Positions 50,921 to 61,745 of a stretch of DNA of 64,000 nucleotides are shown here, in pieces. The stretch covers positions 1 to 64,000 of the forward strand of contig CP150570.1 of the NCBI GenBank assembly GCA_049487715.1. The letters run 5' to 3'. Position numbers and translations under genes: made by a program. Each line of letters begins with the position of its first letter. Positions within the stretch are counted from its first letter, which is position 1. Under the pieces are notes generated by a model. That model did no database searches and was not told the origin of the DNA. It worked only from the letters and a program-made list of their open reading frames with translations. The DNA is from Pycnococcus provasolii. Its lineage: Eukaryota; Chlorophyta; Pseudoscourfieldiophyceae; Pseudoscourfieldiales.

Positions 50921-51123
50921 AATTCAACACACGCATACAGTCACACACACAAAGCAACAACAGCAACGACAACAACAACAACAACAACACTCATACGTAC
51001 ACACAATCTAATCTGAGCACTTGTTATAAATCAAATCTATTTTTTTTTAATGTTATATTTCTCTACTGTTGGTAGTGTTGTTGTCATGTATCTTTGCTGT
51101 ATGAAGATTGAAGTGGCTTGTGA

Positions 51124-51717
51124 ATACGTCCCATCGTCCTGGCTCGTGGAGTGGCACGGGTGGCGACGGGCGGGTGGAAGATGATCGCGAAGAAAATTCA
51201 CCCCATCAACCCGCGCTTCATGAGGTACGCCGAGAAGAACATCGAGGCGGTGTACAAAGAATAGCCGACGAGCGGGTTCGTGTGCGCGGTGATGCTCATG
51301 CACGTGTGCGAGCGCGTCACCGCGTACGGCTTCACGGCGGGCAAGACGCTCAAGGCGTGGTACTTCGACAAACGGCCGAAAAACAAGAACGGGCCGCACA
51401 AGGGAAAGAAGTTCTGGCTGCGCAACAAGTCGTGGCAAATCGACCAGTGGCGTTTCGCGGAAATGTCGCCTGCCGTCGACGTGAGAAAAGGAGGTGGCGG
51501 TGGCGGTGGCGCGCGGAAGGAGGCGGCGGAGGAGCGGCGGCGGAGCTTAAGTCCCAGCGAGCGCTCAAGCCAACGAGGTAAGGAGCAGGACGACGAATAC
51601 GGAGGATCCGATCTATCGCCTATCACGCGCCGCTCTCGCACGTTGCTGCACAACATGAAGGGTGAGCGCCGATGCATAACCGACTTGGCGAACCACGGAC
51701 TGCTCACCTTGCTGTAG
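51124..51717 (+). pseudogene. GT29 sialyltransferase-like fragment with in-frame stop
   Basis: After an upstream stop, the frame reads WKMIAKKIHPINPRFMRYAE then KNIEAVYKE, an in-frame TAG (51262-51264), PTSGFVCAVMLMHVCERVTA and YGFTAG. This matches the S/III sialyl-motif region of GT29 (HP-x-F..PSTG..A..LC..V..YGF) closely on both sides of the stop without a frame change. Everything N-terminal to this, including the L motif and membrane anchor, is missing. After the motif comes a Lys-rich and then Gly/Arg-rich extension to a TAG at 51715. GT29 proteins occur in plants and prasinophytes. The piece appears dead, unless the stop is a sequence error and an upstream exon was missed. Confidence 0.6.
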
Positions 51718-52234
51718 AGTGCAGTGCTTGCCTGATGTTGAACATTGGCATTGTTGTTCATTTTTTCAAATTAATAATTGCGTGTATCAATATTTTACGA
51801 ATAATACATTACATTACATTACATACATATCGCTTATTTGCTTCCTGGCTGGTATGAATTCGTGTCCGTGCTCGTCGGGCGGTCGCCCGCCGAACGAATC
51901 GATGTGACGTTAGAACGGCTGGCATCACGCATTTTTTGCCGCTGAGATGAGGCGTCGTGCGTAAGCCAGCTCTCCAGCTTATATACGTAATGTATACATA
52001 CAGTAGTATGAAAAACGCAAAGTTGTTTCGCCTCAAGATTCGTCAGGACTTCCTCTTGCCTGGGGGAATATATATGGACAATTCGTCTAATAAAACCTTC
52101 CAAGGGATTTCTAACTTTCGAGCTTTCCTTTTAAAAAAGTGAGTGCTCGTTACACTCCCAAACAATTTTAAAAACTGCCCCCAACCCCCCCCGGGCGATT
52201 CCTTGGCAGGCTCCCAGCACCACGTTAGCTTCGG
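51718..52234. other. Intergenic, A/T-rich
   Basis: 517 bp between the GT29 remnant and the stop of the DUF285 gene. It contains an ATTACATTACATTACAT run at about 51805-51825 and is richer in A/T than its surroundings. No gene is seen. Confidence 0.5.
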
Positions 52235-54205
52235 CTACGGCTTCTTCAAGGTGCACTTGTTGTTTTCGCACGACGCTGTGATTTTTTGGTTATTGTTGAA
52301 GGCGTCGGCACTATCGAACATGCGATACATGCTCGTCACCTTGGACGTGTTCCAGTTGCTGATGTCTTGATCGAAGGACGTGGCATGATTGAACATATAG
52401 TCCATTTTTGTCACCTTGGACGTATCCCACCCGCTGATGTCTTGATTGAAGGATATGGCATGATTGAACATGCCACTCATGCTCGTCACCTTGGACGTGT
52501 TCCAGTTGCTGATATCTTGGTTGAACTTTTGGGCACTAGCGAACATCCATTTCATATTCGTCACCTTCGACGTGTCCCAATTGCCCACAGGCTTGTTGAA
52601 GGCTGAGGCTCGGCGGAACATATAACCCATGCTCGTCACCTTGGACGTATCCCACCCGCTGATGTCTTGATTGAAGGATCTGGCACCGCTGAACATATAC
52701 TTCATGTCCGTCACCTGTGACGTATCCCACCCGCTGATGTCTTGATTGAATTCAAAGGCATTCATGAACAGGTCACTCATGTCCGTCACCTCTGACGTAT
52801 CCCACTCAGAGATCAAACCATACAGATTAGCCGCACTTATTTGATCATTCAACCACACTCGAACACGTTCTCGCAAATCAGCATTACTTGCCACGACCAA
52901 CTTCTTAGATTGTGCAGCCTCGAGACAATCCTCGTTGGCCTGCTTGAGCTTGGAAATCTCCTGTTGAGCCTTGGCGAGGTCCTGCTGGAGCTTGATTTTT
53001 TCATCCTGATTCTCAGCAGAGCAATCTGGGCCAGGCGCCCCGACAGAATCAGGTCCCTCATTCGACGTGGTTGTTGACCCCTGCGTCGGCGACGTTCCAG
53101 AAATATCACAGGAGCACCAGTCGCCGCCGCCGCCCTCGAATAGGCACCAGTTTCCCTCACCTGCAGTGCAGCTGGTACATCCTTTCTGTGTCTCATCGGT
53201 GTCACAATAAGAGTCTGTCCACTCAGCTCGGCACTTTTTTCCCGCATTATTACCACTGTAGTAATCGCACTTGCCAGTGCTGTCACTGTCGAGAAGGCGC
53301 CGGCGGCGAGACTTCTCAGCCACGACGGTGTCAGTCATCACGATCGTTCCATCCTCCTTGGTCACTTTAAGCGACGTCGCCGTAACGTTGATGACATCGC
53401 CACGCGCCGAGTAAAACGCGACGGCGTTTGCCTTGCCTGGTGCGCCACCGTGTGTCTCCGCGCCGGTGACGGTGTACATCAGGGAGGAGCCGTCCGGCTT
53501 ACCGAGCGTCAGCGAGCCGATCGCGCGGAGAGCCGACGCTGGCTTCTTCACCGCGTCGTAGATGGAATCCGTCTTCGTCACCTTTGCTGTCGCCGAAGGC
53601 TTGCTGGACCCCTTCGCGTATGTGATGCCGGTCTTGCTGTCCGTCTTCGTCTCCTTGCTCGCCTCGACGACCACCGCGGTGAGTCCGACAATGACGCCCA
53701 CGAGGGCGCACAGGATGACCAAGAGAACTCCGCTGAAGATCGTGAGTCGCTTGGCTGTTTTCTTGGAGTCTTTGTAAAGCTCCGCACCACGAGCAAGCTC
53801 CATGGGCGCGACCGTTCCGTCACCGTCGACGTCGAACACCTTCAGTGTTGGCTGAATCTCCTTGGGCAGCGTCTTGATGGCGATGGAGCCTTCCTTGTTC
53901 GCCTTCTTCAAGTCCACGTACACGGTTAAGATTTCCGTGAGCTCGTCCAACTCGATCTTGCCGTTTTTCTCGTCGTCAATCTCGTGAAGGAGAGGGTGCA
54001 CCTTCTTGGGAAACGAAGAGACTTTGAGATAGGTCATCTCCGCGGACATGGGGTCGGGCAGTTCGTTCGGGTCGATGATGCCGTTTCCGTTGGTATCATA
54101 TTGCGCGAGTTTCTCACGCAGTTCCGGCGGGCAGTCGGCGATACGAACGCCGTGCAGCACCTTGCGCACTTCTCCCATAGCTTGGTTCCCAGCCGGAGTA
54201 GACAT
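52235..54205 (-). CDS. EF-hand, single-pass membrane protein with DUF285 (BspA-like) repeats
   Basis: 656 residues from ATG 54205. The N-terminal cytosolic part has EF-hand loops [12 protein letters not shown] (~37-48), [12 protein letters not shown] (~125-136) and a weaker [12 protein letters not shown] (~77-88). One transmembrane helix lies at ~154-180 ([20 protein letters not shown]). The exterior part has a Cys-rich segment (CDYYSG..CSCDISG) after an RRRRLL site that could be cleaved, a short coiled coil, and seven 25-residue DUF285 repeats of the form W-[DN]-T-S-x-V-T-x-M-x-x-M-F. Such repeats occur on surface proteins of bacteria, protists and marine algae and are thought to mediate adhesion or recognition. 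The combination suggests a calcium-responsive surface receptor or adhesin; that role is inference. Confidence 0.88.
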   Translation of the reverse strand: MSTPAGNQAMGEVRKVLHGVRIADCPPELREKLAQYDTNGNGIIDPNELPDPMSAEMTYLKVSSFPKKVHPLLHEIDDEKNGKIELDELTEILTVYVDLKKANKEGSIAIKTLPKEIQPTLKVFDVDGDGTVAPMELARGAELYKDSKKTAKRLTIFSGVLLVILCALVGVIVGLTAVVVEASKETKTDSKTGITYAKGSSKPSATAKVTKTDSIYDAVKKPASALRAIGSLTLGKPDGSSLMYTVTGAETHGGAPGKANAVAFYSARGDVINVTATSLKVTKEDGTIVMTDTVVAEKSRRRRLLDSDSTGKCDYYSGNNAGKKCRAEWTDSYCDTDETQKGCTSCTAGEGNWCLFEGGGGDWCSCDISGTSPTQGSTTTSNEGPDSVGAPGPDCSAENQDEKIKLQQDLAKAQQEISKLKQANEDCLEAAQSKKLVVASNADLRERVRVWLNDQISAANLYGLISEWDTSEVTDMSDLFMNAFEFNQDISGWDTSQVTDMKYMFSGARSFNQDISGWDTSKVTSMGYMFRRASAFNKPVGNWDTSKVTNMKWMFASAQKFNQDISNWNTSKVTSMSGMFNHAISFNQDISGWDTSKVTKMDYMFNHATSFDQDISNWNTSKVTSMYRMFDSADAFNNNQKITASCENNKCTLKKP

Positions 54206-54892
54206 AAGGTTATGAGCTGAAGGGACAGGGTCGATGGAGAGCTGATAAAGTACTTCTTCTTCTTCGAGCGACGAGCGTTGCTGACGTATCTTCTGAGGAG
54301 ACACCCAGGTGGTGACTAGCAATACTAAAAAAGGAGGTCAACAAGAAACAGGCATGCACCAGCTGGCGCAAGATTCGCAAAGGTTTCTTGTAAGTTAACC
54401 TTAAGTAGTGCGATGAAGAGTAGAATGAAGAAGTGAACAGCACTGAACACACTCAGACGTCACCAACCCTTTCTGCGAATGCGAACACACACTGAAATAA
54501 GACAAAAGAAAGCTACTATGAAGTAAGTGGCCGTGCAAGAATGAAAGGGTAAGGAGTTGAAATGACGAACGAGGGGCGCGGCCGCCTCAAAGGGGGAAGA
54601 CGACTTGTAACTTTGGACGCGCTTGTAGAGCTTGCACAGCTTGCCGTAGGTGGGAAAAGTGGCAAATTTTGCCAGCGGTGCCTTCTTATCATGCCACGCC
54701 TACCTCAACCAGCGCTTCATACAGCACCACCCTAATTGCGGAAGATCTTCTTACCTCCCTCCAAGCGGTACCCTGTTGGGGGATGGAATAATAAGGTGGC
54801 CGGGGGCCTAGAGCTGAAATTTTATTATTAGGGCTTAGCTTGCGTAGGCCCCAATAATGGGGGTCTGAGGGATCTACGGGGACAGCCCTCCC

Positions 54893-55222
54893 ACACTGGA
54901 CGAGTTTGAGAAACTGATCACAGACACGTATCGCATTAAACCGGCGGGTCAGCGAGCGTTCGATCAATTCAAGATTGCACGTCAGCAGAAACGTACCCCG
55001 AGGGCATATCTCCTACAACTGGAAGACTGGGCTGCTATCGTCAACCAGGATACTACCATGGAGGCGATCTCGGAGGAACAAATCTTCTTCAAGTTCAAAA
55101 CGAGTCTTTGGAACAACATCCAGGATGAAATCGTAGAGATAGTCAGGATGAATGGCTCATGTTGCAAAGCACGATTCCTCATGCTTTGCTCCCTAGTCTT
55201 CTTAGACTTAGAGGCCTCCTAG
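54893..55222 (+). pseudogene. Ty3/gypsy-type retrotransposon gag fragment
   Basis: The open frame reads TLDEFEKLITDTYRIKPAGQ then RAFDQFKIARQQ..TPRAYLLQLEDWA..EEQIFFKFKTSLWNN, the helical capsid pattern of retrotransposon gag (F..F..L..R.Q...S..EY...F..L). It starts right after a stop and ends at TAG 55220-55222, with similarity fading after about 55160. No ATG, zinc knuckle or pol follows in frame. Confidence 0.6.
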
Positions 55223-56022
55223 GCCTTCCCCTTTTCCTTACCTCTGCCTTTTACTTTCATTCTAGTAACAAAATGAAACCTTTTTACCTTAAGCACTCTC
55301 TTCACCTTAAGGTCTTCTACCTACAACAGAAACTAAACAATTGGATGGATATTGGACCCCAGCTGAGAATGTGAGACCTCCGGGGTTTGGGGCACTCCGC
55401 CTTGATGGAGGGTGTTTCCTAACCCCCACAGACCTTCATCAGCGAGACTGAGCTGTTTTGTGAAATGATTACCTGAATGGAGGACCGAAGATTGGTTCTT
55501 AAAATACGTGGAGGCCTGCACTACTCTACGTACTTTCACTTCAGCTGATGGAATGTTTACCTTGCACGGCAAATACCCACAGCCAAGGCCGAATTGGAAT
55601 TGTACGGCTTTCTACTTCCTCAATGTTGAACTGGATCAGACCATGCTAAATTTCGTCAACAGAGGACATCTCAGCGAATTAGAGGAAGAACCAATACCTC
55701 GATCTACAACAGCCACTCTTAAAGCCACACCACTCTTCATCAATACTGTTTCTCTTCAATTGGGAAATACGAAAATTCAACTGCGAGCTCTTTGGGAAGG
55801 TCACTACTAGAAGTTGTCCTCGACGGACGGACAACTGCTAGCCAACTGAGGAACGCCGTCACAGAAAACGAGCTGAGCTCGTCTAGAGAGGGGCTCACTA
55901 CACATGATAGAAGATGCGCAGTTCGCGCAAGATAGAGCATCGCTGAGTTCGCGCACGATATAGATGCGCTCGCATGCACCTTGGTTAGCGGTCAGGATTG
56001 TTTCTTGCCACAACGCCGGAGC
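55223..56022. other. Probable retroelement debris upstream of the tRNA gene
   Basis: 0.8 kb with no intact gene. The frame at 55508-55810 (+) includes TPLFINTVSLQLGNTKIQLR, faintly like the start of a retroviral-type protease domain but lacking the D-S/T-G active site. Base composition is less GC-rich than neighbouring genes. Likewise 54206-54892 holds only short frames and a GGCTTAGCTTGCG patch. Confidence 0.35.
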
Positions 56023-56031
56023 AAAAAAAAA
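56023..56031 (-). terminator. RNA polymerase III T-run terminator
   Basis: Nine consecutive T residues on the minus strand, four bases after the end of the tRNA 5' half. This is the normal Pol III stop and fits the permuted gene being transcribed in this order. Confidence 0.8.
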
Positions 56032-56035
56032 TTAA

Positions 56036-56125
56036 TAGGAGGGAAACGCTCTATCCACTGAGCTAGACGGACTGGTGAAACACCGATTGTATCCGACGTG
56101 GGGTTCGAACCCACGACCGTTTCCT
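56036..56125 (-). tRNA. Circularly permuted tRNA-Arg(CCU)
   Basis: On the minus strand the 3' half comes first. 56125-56090 gives A38, anticodon-stem GGAAA, variable CGGTC, T-arm GTGGG-TTCGAAC-CCCAC, acceptor GTCGGAT and discriminator A. A 17-nt linker (56089-56073) follows. Then comes the 5' half, 56072-56036: acceptor GTCCGTC, TA, D-arm GCTC-AGTGGATA-GAGC, G26, stem TTTCC and loop CTCCTA. Joined between positions 37 and 38 the halves make a 73-nt tRNA with perfect D, anticodon and T stems. The acceptor is complete but for one U-U and one G-U pair. The loop CTCCTAA carries anticodon CCU. Box B precedes box A, and a T-run terminator follows. Maturation would need circularisation and cleavage between the halves. 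Confidence 0.85.
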
Positions 56126-56344
56126 CGCGAGATTTTGAACCGGTATCCCCAGATTCCAAGGTGACACTGTATTTAAATTAAGTCGCAAGCAATTATACGA
56201 GACTTCGCATGGACGATCGAGGTATCCCCCTTTGTCCTTTTTTTCCGCCCGCTTCTTCGCGCGCCCCTTTATTTCGAATTCGCCAAAGGAGAAAAAAACA
56301 CAACAACAACGCTCGTCATTCTTCTTTTCGCATAGTAGAAATAA

Positions 56345-57424
56345 ATGTCCGACCCGCGCAAGTCGCTCATGTTCAGCCGCACGCCTGTGGTGAAAGCTCC
56401 TGCTACTGCTCCTGCTCCTGCTACTGCTGCTCCCGCCTCCGTCCTGCGCCCGTCCAACAACATCTCTGAGCCCTCCTCCATGAAAGCGTCTCAGCAGCAG
56501 CAGGAGCCGCCTTCTGAGCCGCCTTCTTCCGAAGTCGTCACCGACGGCACATTCACGTTCAAACGCAAGCGAAAACAAGCAGCAGCCCCAGAACCTGCTG
56601 CGACAAACACAACAGCAAAAATGCACAAAAAGTCCGCACCGTCCACAACAACAACAACAAAAAAACCCTCTACTGCTACTGCTACTGCTACATACAACAT
56701 CGCCAACCTTCCGCCGTACCCGCAGTCGCAGCACCTGTACCCGCACGCGCAGCCTCTGCACACAGCATTAAACGTCTGCCGCCCAGATTCTCAGCGCCTC
56801 ACTCAGCTCATAAAGCGCATCGCGGACGAGGAAGTCGCACGGTGCCGCAACACGTTCCACAACCACCCGTTCGTCACGAAGGAAGTTGAGCACATCCTGA
56901 AGGACTTTGCGGTTGCCGCCGAGCAGCTCGTGCTGGACGGAACTGTCGCGGTGGCGCAGAATACACCCGAGGAGGCTGTGGGTGAAATACTGCAAGCGCG
57001 TCTCGCAACGCTCAACGAGCAGAAGAGACGCTTCGTCAAGGAGGAGAAGGAGTGGCACGAGCTTGCCGTGCGACGTGACGAAGGTCCGTCAGCCACGATT
57101 CCTACGCCGACGCCGTCCGTCGCTGACGCCTCGGCTGCGAATGCACAGGCTGCCTCAGAAAGCGCCGTGGGAAAGCTCGCCGAAGCGCAGACAAGCGCGC
57201 AGACGTCGCTGGAGATTCAGGTGGACCGTATCTGTGCTATGGTTCAGGGATGCGAGTCGTTGGTGGCAAGTGCAGAAGAGCGCGCTGGACAGCTCGCGAG
57301 CCGATTCCACCGAGAGAGCTTTCGCATGCTCCCTCACGTCGACAGCCCTGCGGTGCTCATCAAGAGTTTGGCGGCAACGAGCAGGGCTTTGGCGGCGGTG
57401 GCGGCGGAGGCGACAGCGTCGTGA
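56345..57424 (+). CDS. Hypothetical protein, disordered N-terminus and helical C-terminus
   Basis: 359 residues from ATG 56345. The first ~130 residues are low-complexity (Ala/Pro, Gln, Thr runs) with a basic FKRKRKQ nuclear-localisation-like cluster. The C-terminal ~220 residues are predicted helical: RLTQLIKRIADEEVARCRNT, a VEHILKDFAVAAEQL helix, and LNEQKRRFVKEEKEWHELAV with coiled-coil character. The layout resembles small nuclear or kinetochore coiled-coil subunits, but no family motif is clear and no function is claimed. The next gene converges on it (231 bp between stops). Confidence 0.7.
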   Translation: MSDPRKSLMFSRTPVVKAPATAPAPATAAPASVLRPSNNISEPSSMKASQQQQEPPSEPPSSEVVTDGTFTFKRKRKQAAAPEPAATNTTAKMHKKSAPSTTTTTKKPSTATATATYNIANLPPYPQSQHLYPHAQPLHTALNVCRPDSQRLTQLIKRIADEEVARCRNTFHNHPFVTKEVEHILKDFAVAAEQLVLDGTVAVAQNTPEEAVGEILQARLATLNEQKRRFVKEEKEWHELAVRRDEGPSATIPTPTPSVADASAANAQAASESAVGKLAEAQTSAQTSLEIQVDRICAMVQGCESLVASAEERAGQLASRFHRESFRMLPHVDSPAVLIKSLAATSRALAAVAAEATAS

Positions 57425-57655
57425 CGACGGAGCAAGGAGGAAACCAATCAATAGAGAGCACAACCAACACGTTTCAATCTTTCTTTTTTTCTCTTTCGAA
57501 CAACAGAAAAGAAAAAACTAAAAAAAAACAGGGTAAAAAAGAAAAAGAAAAAAAGTACACGCGATATTTGTTTTCCGCTTTAAAATCCAACCTTTTGTTG
57601 TTACTTCATCTACACATTGTGTACGTGTGTGTGTGGTCAAAACAACAACGCGGTA

Positions 57656-58246
57656 TTAGTTGACATTCTCCGGCAGGAACTTCTCCCACCACCCCTTGGC
57701 GTACGGCGAGTACGGCGCAATCCACTTCTGCGGCGGGAAGTCTGGGATCTTCTCGCTGTCTCCCTTGGTCGCCTCTTCCCACGTTGCGTTGAACGATCCC
57801 GAAATCACCCGGTCGAGGCGCAGCCTCATGAACACCATCCAGTCCTTCTCCGTGCTGACGAGCGCCACCGCGGGCCTACCGAGTTTGGCGAGTTGATCTG
57901 CGGGAACGTTCTTTTCTAACCACTCCGGTTCGCAGACGAGCGCAAAGTCGACGGCATATTCCATTTCCCCGTAGTACCTAACGCGTTCACGCAGTTGCTC
58001 CGCCATGGATTCGTTCTGCACGTCGTTGAGCATGAAGTTGGCGTTCGCCACCAAGAACTGGAACTCGTGTGCAGAGCCGTCGCGCGGGTTGACGGGCGGC
58101 GTCGGTCGCACGGTTCCCTGCTGCTGCTTGCTCGAAGCCTGCGCAGATACAGCGGCATGTATCTGCTGGCGCCGAGACGCACGAATACAAGGACGAGACG
58201 ACAATGATGAGCGAGACGACAATGAAGAAGACATCCCTAAGGACAT
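57656..58246 (-). CDS. YCF54: Ycf54/LCAA-like subunit for the Mg-protoporphyrin monomethylester cyclase
   Basis: 196 residues from ATG 58246. The N-terminal ~60 residues are a Ser/Arg/Ala transit peptide (MSLGMSSSLSSRSSLSS). The mature part follows the Ycf54 pattern: HEFQFLVANANFMLND, QLRERVRYYGEMEYAVDFAL, EPEWLEK, RPAVALVSTEKDWMVFMRLR and LDRVISGSF. In plants and cyanobacteria Ycf54 (LCAA) stabilises the diiron cyclase that forms the fifth ring of protochlorophyllide. This places chlorophyll synthesis in this nuclear genome and, with no ER signal peptide, supports a primary plastid. The divergent promoter to the ankyrin gene carries telomeric repeats. Confidence 0.85.
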   Translation of the reverse strand: MSLGMSSSLSSRSSLSSRPCIRASRRQQIHAAVSAQASSKQQQGTVRPTPPVNPRDGSAHEFQFLVANANFMLNDVQNESMAEQLRERVRYYGEMEYAVDFALVCEPEWLEKNVPADQLAKLGRPAVALVSTEKDWMVFMRLRLDRVISGSFNATWEEATKGDSEKIPDFPPQKWIAPYSPYAKGWWEKFLPENVN

Positions 58247-58548
58247 CGCAATGGACGACGACGACAACAACAACAACAACGAAGAAGAAGAAGAAGAAGA
58301 AGTGCGATGGGATGGGATGGGATGGGAAGGGACGTATCCCGAAGCGGAAGGAGGTCGGGGTCCTGAGGAGATCTCTCCCCTAGCTAGGTGGGGCGGCTCC
58401 CCCTACCCTAAAGGAAGATCGGGATAATACGCGTTTGTGAAAGGATTTTATCCTCCCGGGAAGATCTGCAGACGTCTACCCGGTAGTAGCAGGCAACAGA
58501 ACAGCTCTATCGTATTTAGAGTCCTCCCGAGTCCCGGGACCCTAAGGC

Positions 58549-58620
58549 TAACCCTAACCTAAACCCTAACCCTAATCCTAACCCTAATCCTAGCCTAAAC
58601 CCTAACCTAAACCCTAACCT
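58549..58620. repeat. Degenerate interstitial telomeric repeat
   Basis: About a dozen units mixing CCCTAA, CCCTAAA-like and CCTAAT/CCTAG variants, lying between the divergent starts at 58246 and 58730. It is longer and more decayed than the other internal runs. A GCATC pentamer repeat follows at 58680-58700. The rest of 58247-58729 is plain. Confidence 0.9.
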
Positions 58621-58729
58621 GCGTCAGACCGGTTTATAAGTGCGGGTTCCATTTCCAAGCAACATTAGTGCCACGGAGGCGCATCGCATCGCATCGCATC
58701 ATAAGTACATCCAGGATGTCTGATGGCAT

Positions 58730-59835
58730 ATGGTGAAAGCTATGGCGTCCAATCCTATGGCTTCCCCGTGGAGTTTCATTACAACCACCACCTCAGCATC
58801 GGCCTCTCTCTCTGAGGATCTCGACGACTACATCTCTTGTAGTTCAGAAGAAGTCTTGCTGGAAAAACAACCTCGCTCTTTGAACTCTGTCGCACACGGA
58901 CTCGCGTTCTCCAACGCTGCCTCCTCTAGCTCACTCCTGAAGAAGTTCCTACACGCATGTCCCGCTTTAAACAAACAACCGAACGTTCACGGAGACCTGC
59001 CCATCCACATGGCTGTCGCGTCGAAGTCCATCGCGTCACTGGCTGTCATACTTAGTAGCGTGACCACCTCTCATTCTCTCATCTTCGCGCGCAACCTCGA
59101 TGGCGCGACGCCTACGCACGTTCTGGCAGACACATGTGAAGACAACTTGCAAGAGCAAACAGCCGTGCTTATCATCAAAATGTTGGCAAAGTGTTTGCTC
59201 AAACAGAATCACAATAGTGATGTCTCGGATATCGCACGCGCGAAAGATTCGGTCGGGCGCACGCCAATGCACGTCGCGGCACATGCGGGGAAACCGCTCA
59301 TCTTGCAGGCGCTCTTGGACACATTTCAAGAGGATGACGTTGACGCTAAAATAAACGCAATCTGCGCGAGGTGTCAACGAGGAAGAGACGTGCTCGCTGA
59401 GGCGAAACGCACCAAGAACAACGACGCGTGCTTGTCGATATGCCTCGACGTGCTCTCCAAGAAAACAACGAGCGCCGACGATGACAGCATTCTGCACACC
59501 TCCACCACCAACACCAACACCACCAAAACAAAAAAAAACAAAAACAAAAAGAAGAAACCACCAAAACAAAAAACGAAGAAAAATGACAAACATCAAGTCA
59601 AAGCTTCCGCGCAGCGCTCGTCGTCGTCGTCGTCAGAAGAAGAAGAAGAAGAAGAAGAAATATCTTCGCCAGAAACAATACCACATCCACCAGAGCCCGT
59701 ACATGACAAAGACGACGACGACGACGACTTTCATGTGGTTGTGTCAGCTCGTCGACGACGACAACAACGAGCACAGTCACGCATCGACAACGACAACGAC
59801 AACAACCACAATTTGCCATCACCGTCCCATGATGA

Positions 59836-59869
<34 letters not shown>

Positions 59870-60166
59870 ACCAAAATTCCGCAATCACCGTCATCGTCAG
59901 CCTCCTCCTCCACCACCACCACATCATCATCCTTAGCTGCGCGTCCTGATGTCGTTAGCGCAACAACACGTCGTAGTGCTCATTTGCTTGACCTGGAGGT
60001 GACCTTAAGCCAAATTTTAGGCCTTTCGTCTGGTCGAAGTCTCAGCCCGGCGCAGGCTGATGCTCTGCGACTTTACCACCAGAGCGCTCTCGCAGAACTT
60101 GACGAGGCGCAGACAGAAACAGAGCTTGCAAATGAGGCAGAATGGCGCGCGGAACAGTACATGTAA
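58730..60166 (+). CDS. Ankyrin-repeat protein with charged low-complexity region
   Basis: 478 residues from ATG 58730 (a second ATG is four codons on). The N-terminal half has ankyrin repeats: HGDLPIHMAVASKSIASLAV, DGATPTHVLADTC and VGRTPMHVAAHAGKPLILQA with LLD. A long central low-complexity tract follows (Thr/Asn/Lys, Ser, poly-Glu, poly-Asp of about 13), encoded by trinucleotide repeats and probably length-variable between strains. The C-terminus is a short helix-rich segment (LLDLEVTLSQILGL). Function is unknown; ankyrin repeats bind proteins. Confidence 0.8.
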
Positions 60167-60357
60167 AACAATACTCGTCAGAATGAGAATGGCGCGCGGA
60201 ACAGTACAGTACATGTTAAAAAAAAATACCAGCATCATTGGCAGCTAGCTCCACAGTACATGTACATCTAAAATTGTAAAAAAATATCTTTCTTCCAACC
60301 CATCTCTCTTACATCACAATCAAAACAACAACAACTTCAACAACTAGTCTCTACTTT

Positions 60358-61711
60358 CTAACCAGCGGCTGCAACACCGGCAATGCCCTGCTCGATTTGC
60401 CTCCAGGCTCTCGCTGTGTCGCTCGCCAACCTGGCTTCGCCAGCCGCGAGCGAACGCATCGTCATCGCCAGCTCCTCCGTTCGGCTCTTCTGGAAGCGCG
60501 CAACCTCCTCCGCCATGCGAGCTGCTAATGCCTCGTGGTCACCGCGAAGCTGCGCGCTCAGCGTGATTGCCTCCTGCAGCCTGAAGTCCTCCTCAGCCGC
60601 ACGTCCCTCCTTGCCCGGCGTCGCCTGCAACTTCGACACGCTCACGCGTAGACGCGCGATGAGCGCGTCCGTGCCCTTCATCCGCCGAACGAGTGCGCTG
60701 CGGTCCTCCATCACGCTCTTCAGGCTGGCGACGGCGCGCAGCCACTCGCTCATGGTTGGCTGCACCGCGTCTGCAAGCTGCGAAGTCTGCGTGCGCGTGT
60801 CCTGCGACAGCTCCAGGCACCTGCGGCTTGCAAGCAGCAGGCACCTGGCGGCGACAGGTGCAACCTCCGCCTGCGCGTCAGCAGTCACCTCGTCGACTTG
60901 GTAATCTGGCCCACCCTCCATGCCGCAGAGCGCTCGGAACGAGGCTGCGAGCTCGGCGAGCTGGTCAGCCTGCCTCGACTGCCGACGAAGCATGCGGCCC
61001 ATCTGCCTCTCCGCCTCCGCAAGCGCGTGGTCGAGCTGCATGACGTACTGCCGAAGTCGAACGTACTCGGGATCGTCGTTCTCGTCCTGGCTGTCAACAT
61101 TCGATGCCGGGCTGCCTCCTCTCGCGACGTCCTTCATCACAGCCGTTGCCGCCGTCTCGACTCCGTTGAAGAACGTCTCGAGACTCCTCAGCGTTCCCTG
61201 CAGCCCACCTCCTCCCGTGGACGCGGCGCCTGGCGTTGGCGTGCTCGGCGTCCTGGCGACAGCCGCCTTCCAGTCCTCCTCAGTCGCCTCGAGGAATAGC
61301 TGAAGGTCGCGCGAGTACGCGAGTACGGGATGCGAGACGACGCGTGTGAGAAACTTCTGCAGAGCCGCCCGTCGCTGTTCGATGAACGTTCGTTCGTGAA
61401 CCGGCGTGTTCTGCGACGATGACCCGGTGGCAGCTGCCACCTTGCTTCCTACGTGCTGGACGTGAGACTTCCTCGGCAGTGGTGGTATGATGATCCCCAT
61501 GTTCGTGCGGCTCAGCCTGTTGGCGAGCCACTCAAAGTCGCGGTATCGGCGTATGACGGTGCTGTGTGTGCTTGCGTACTGTGGCAGGTCCGTCTGCGTC
61601 GTGACGCGGTACGTGACGTACGCTCCCACCCCGTCCCCTTGCATGGCTGGGTCACTGACGGTGACAACGAACTCGCCGTCGACCGTCTCGGGTGTCGGTG
61701 CCGCTGTGGGA

Positions 61712-61745
<34 letters not shown>

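Noticed and set aside
51262-51264. TAG in the GT29 fragment as a recoded codon
   Set aside because: Other genes here use TAG as a normal stop and no recoding signal is visible; truncation of the 5' part also points to a pseudogene.
55508-55810. Retroviral-type protease domain in the debris near 55.7 kb
   Set aside because: The D-[ST]-G active site is absent and the similarity is too short to assign.
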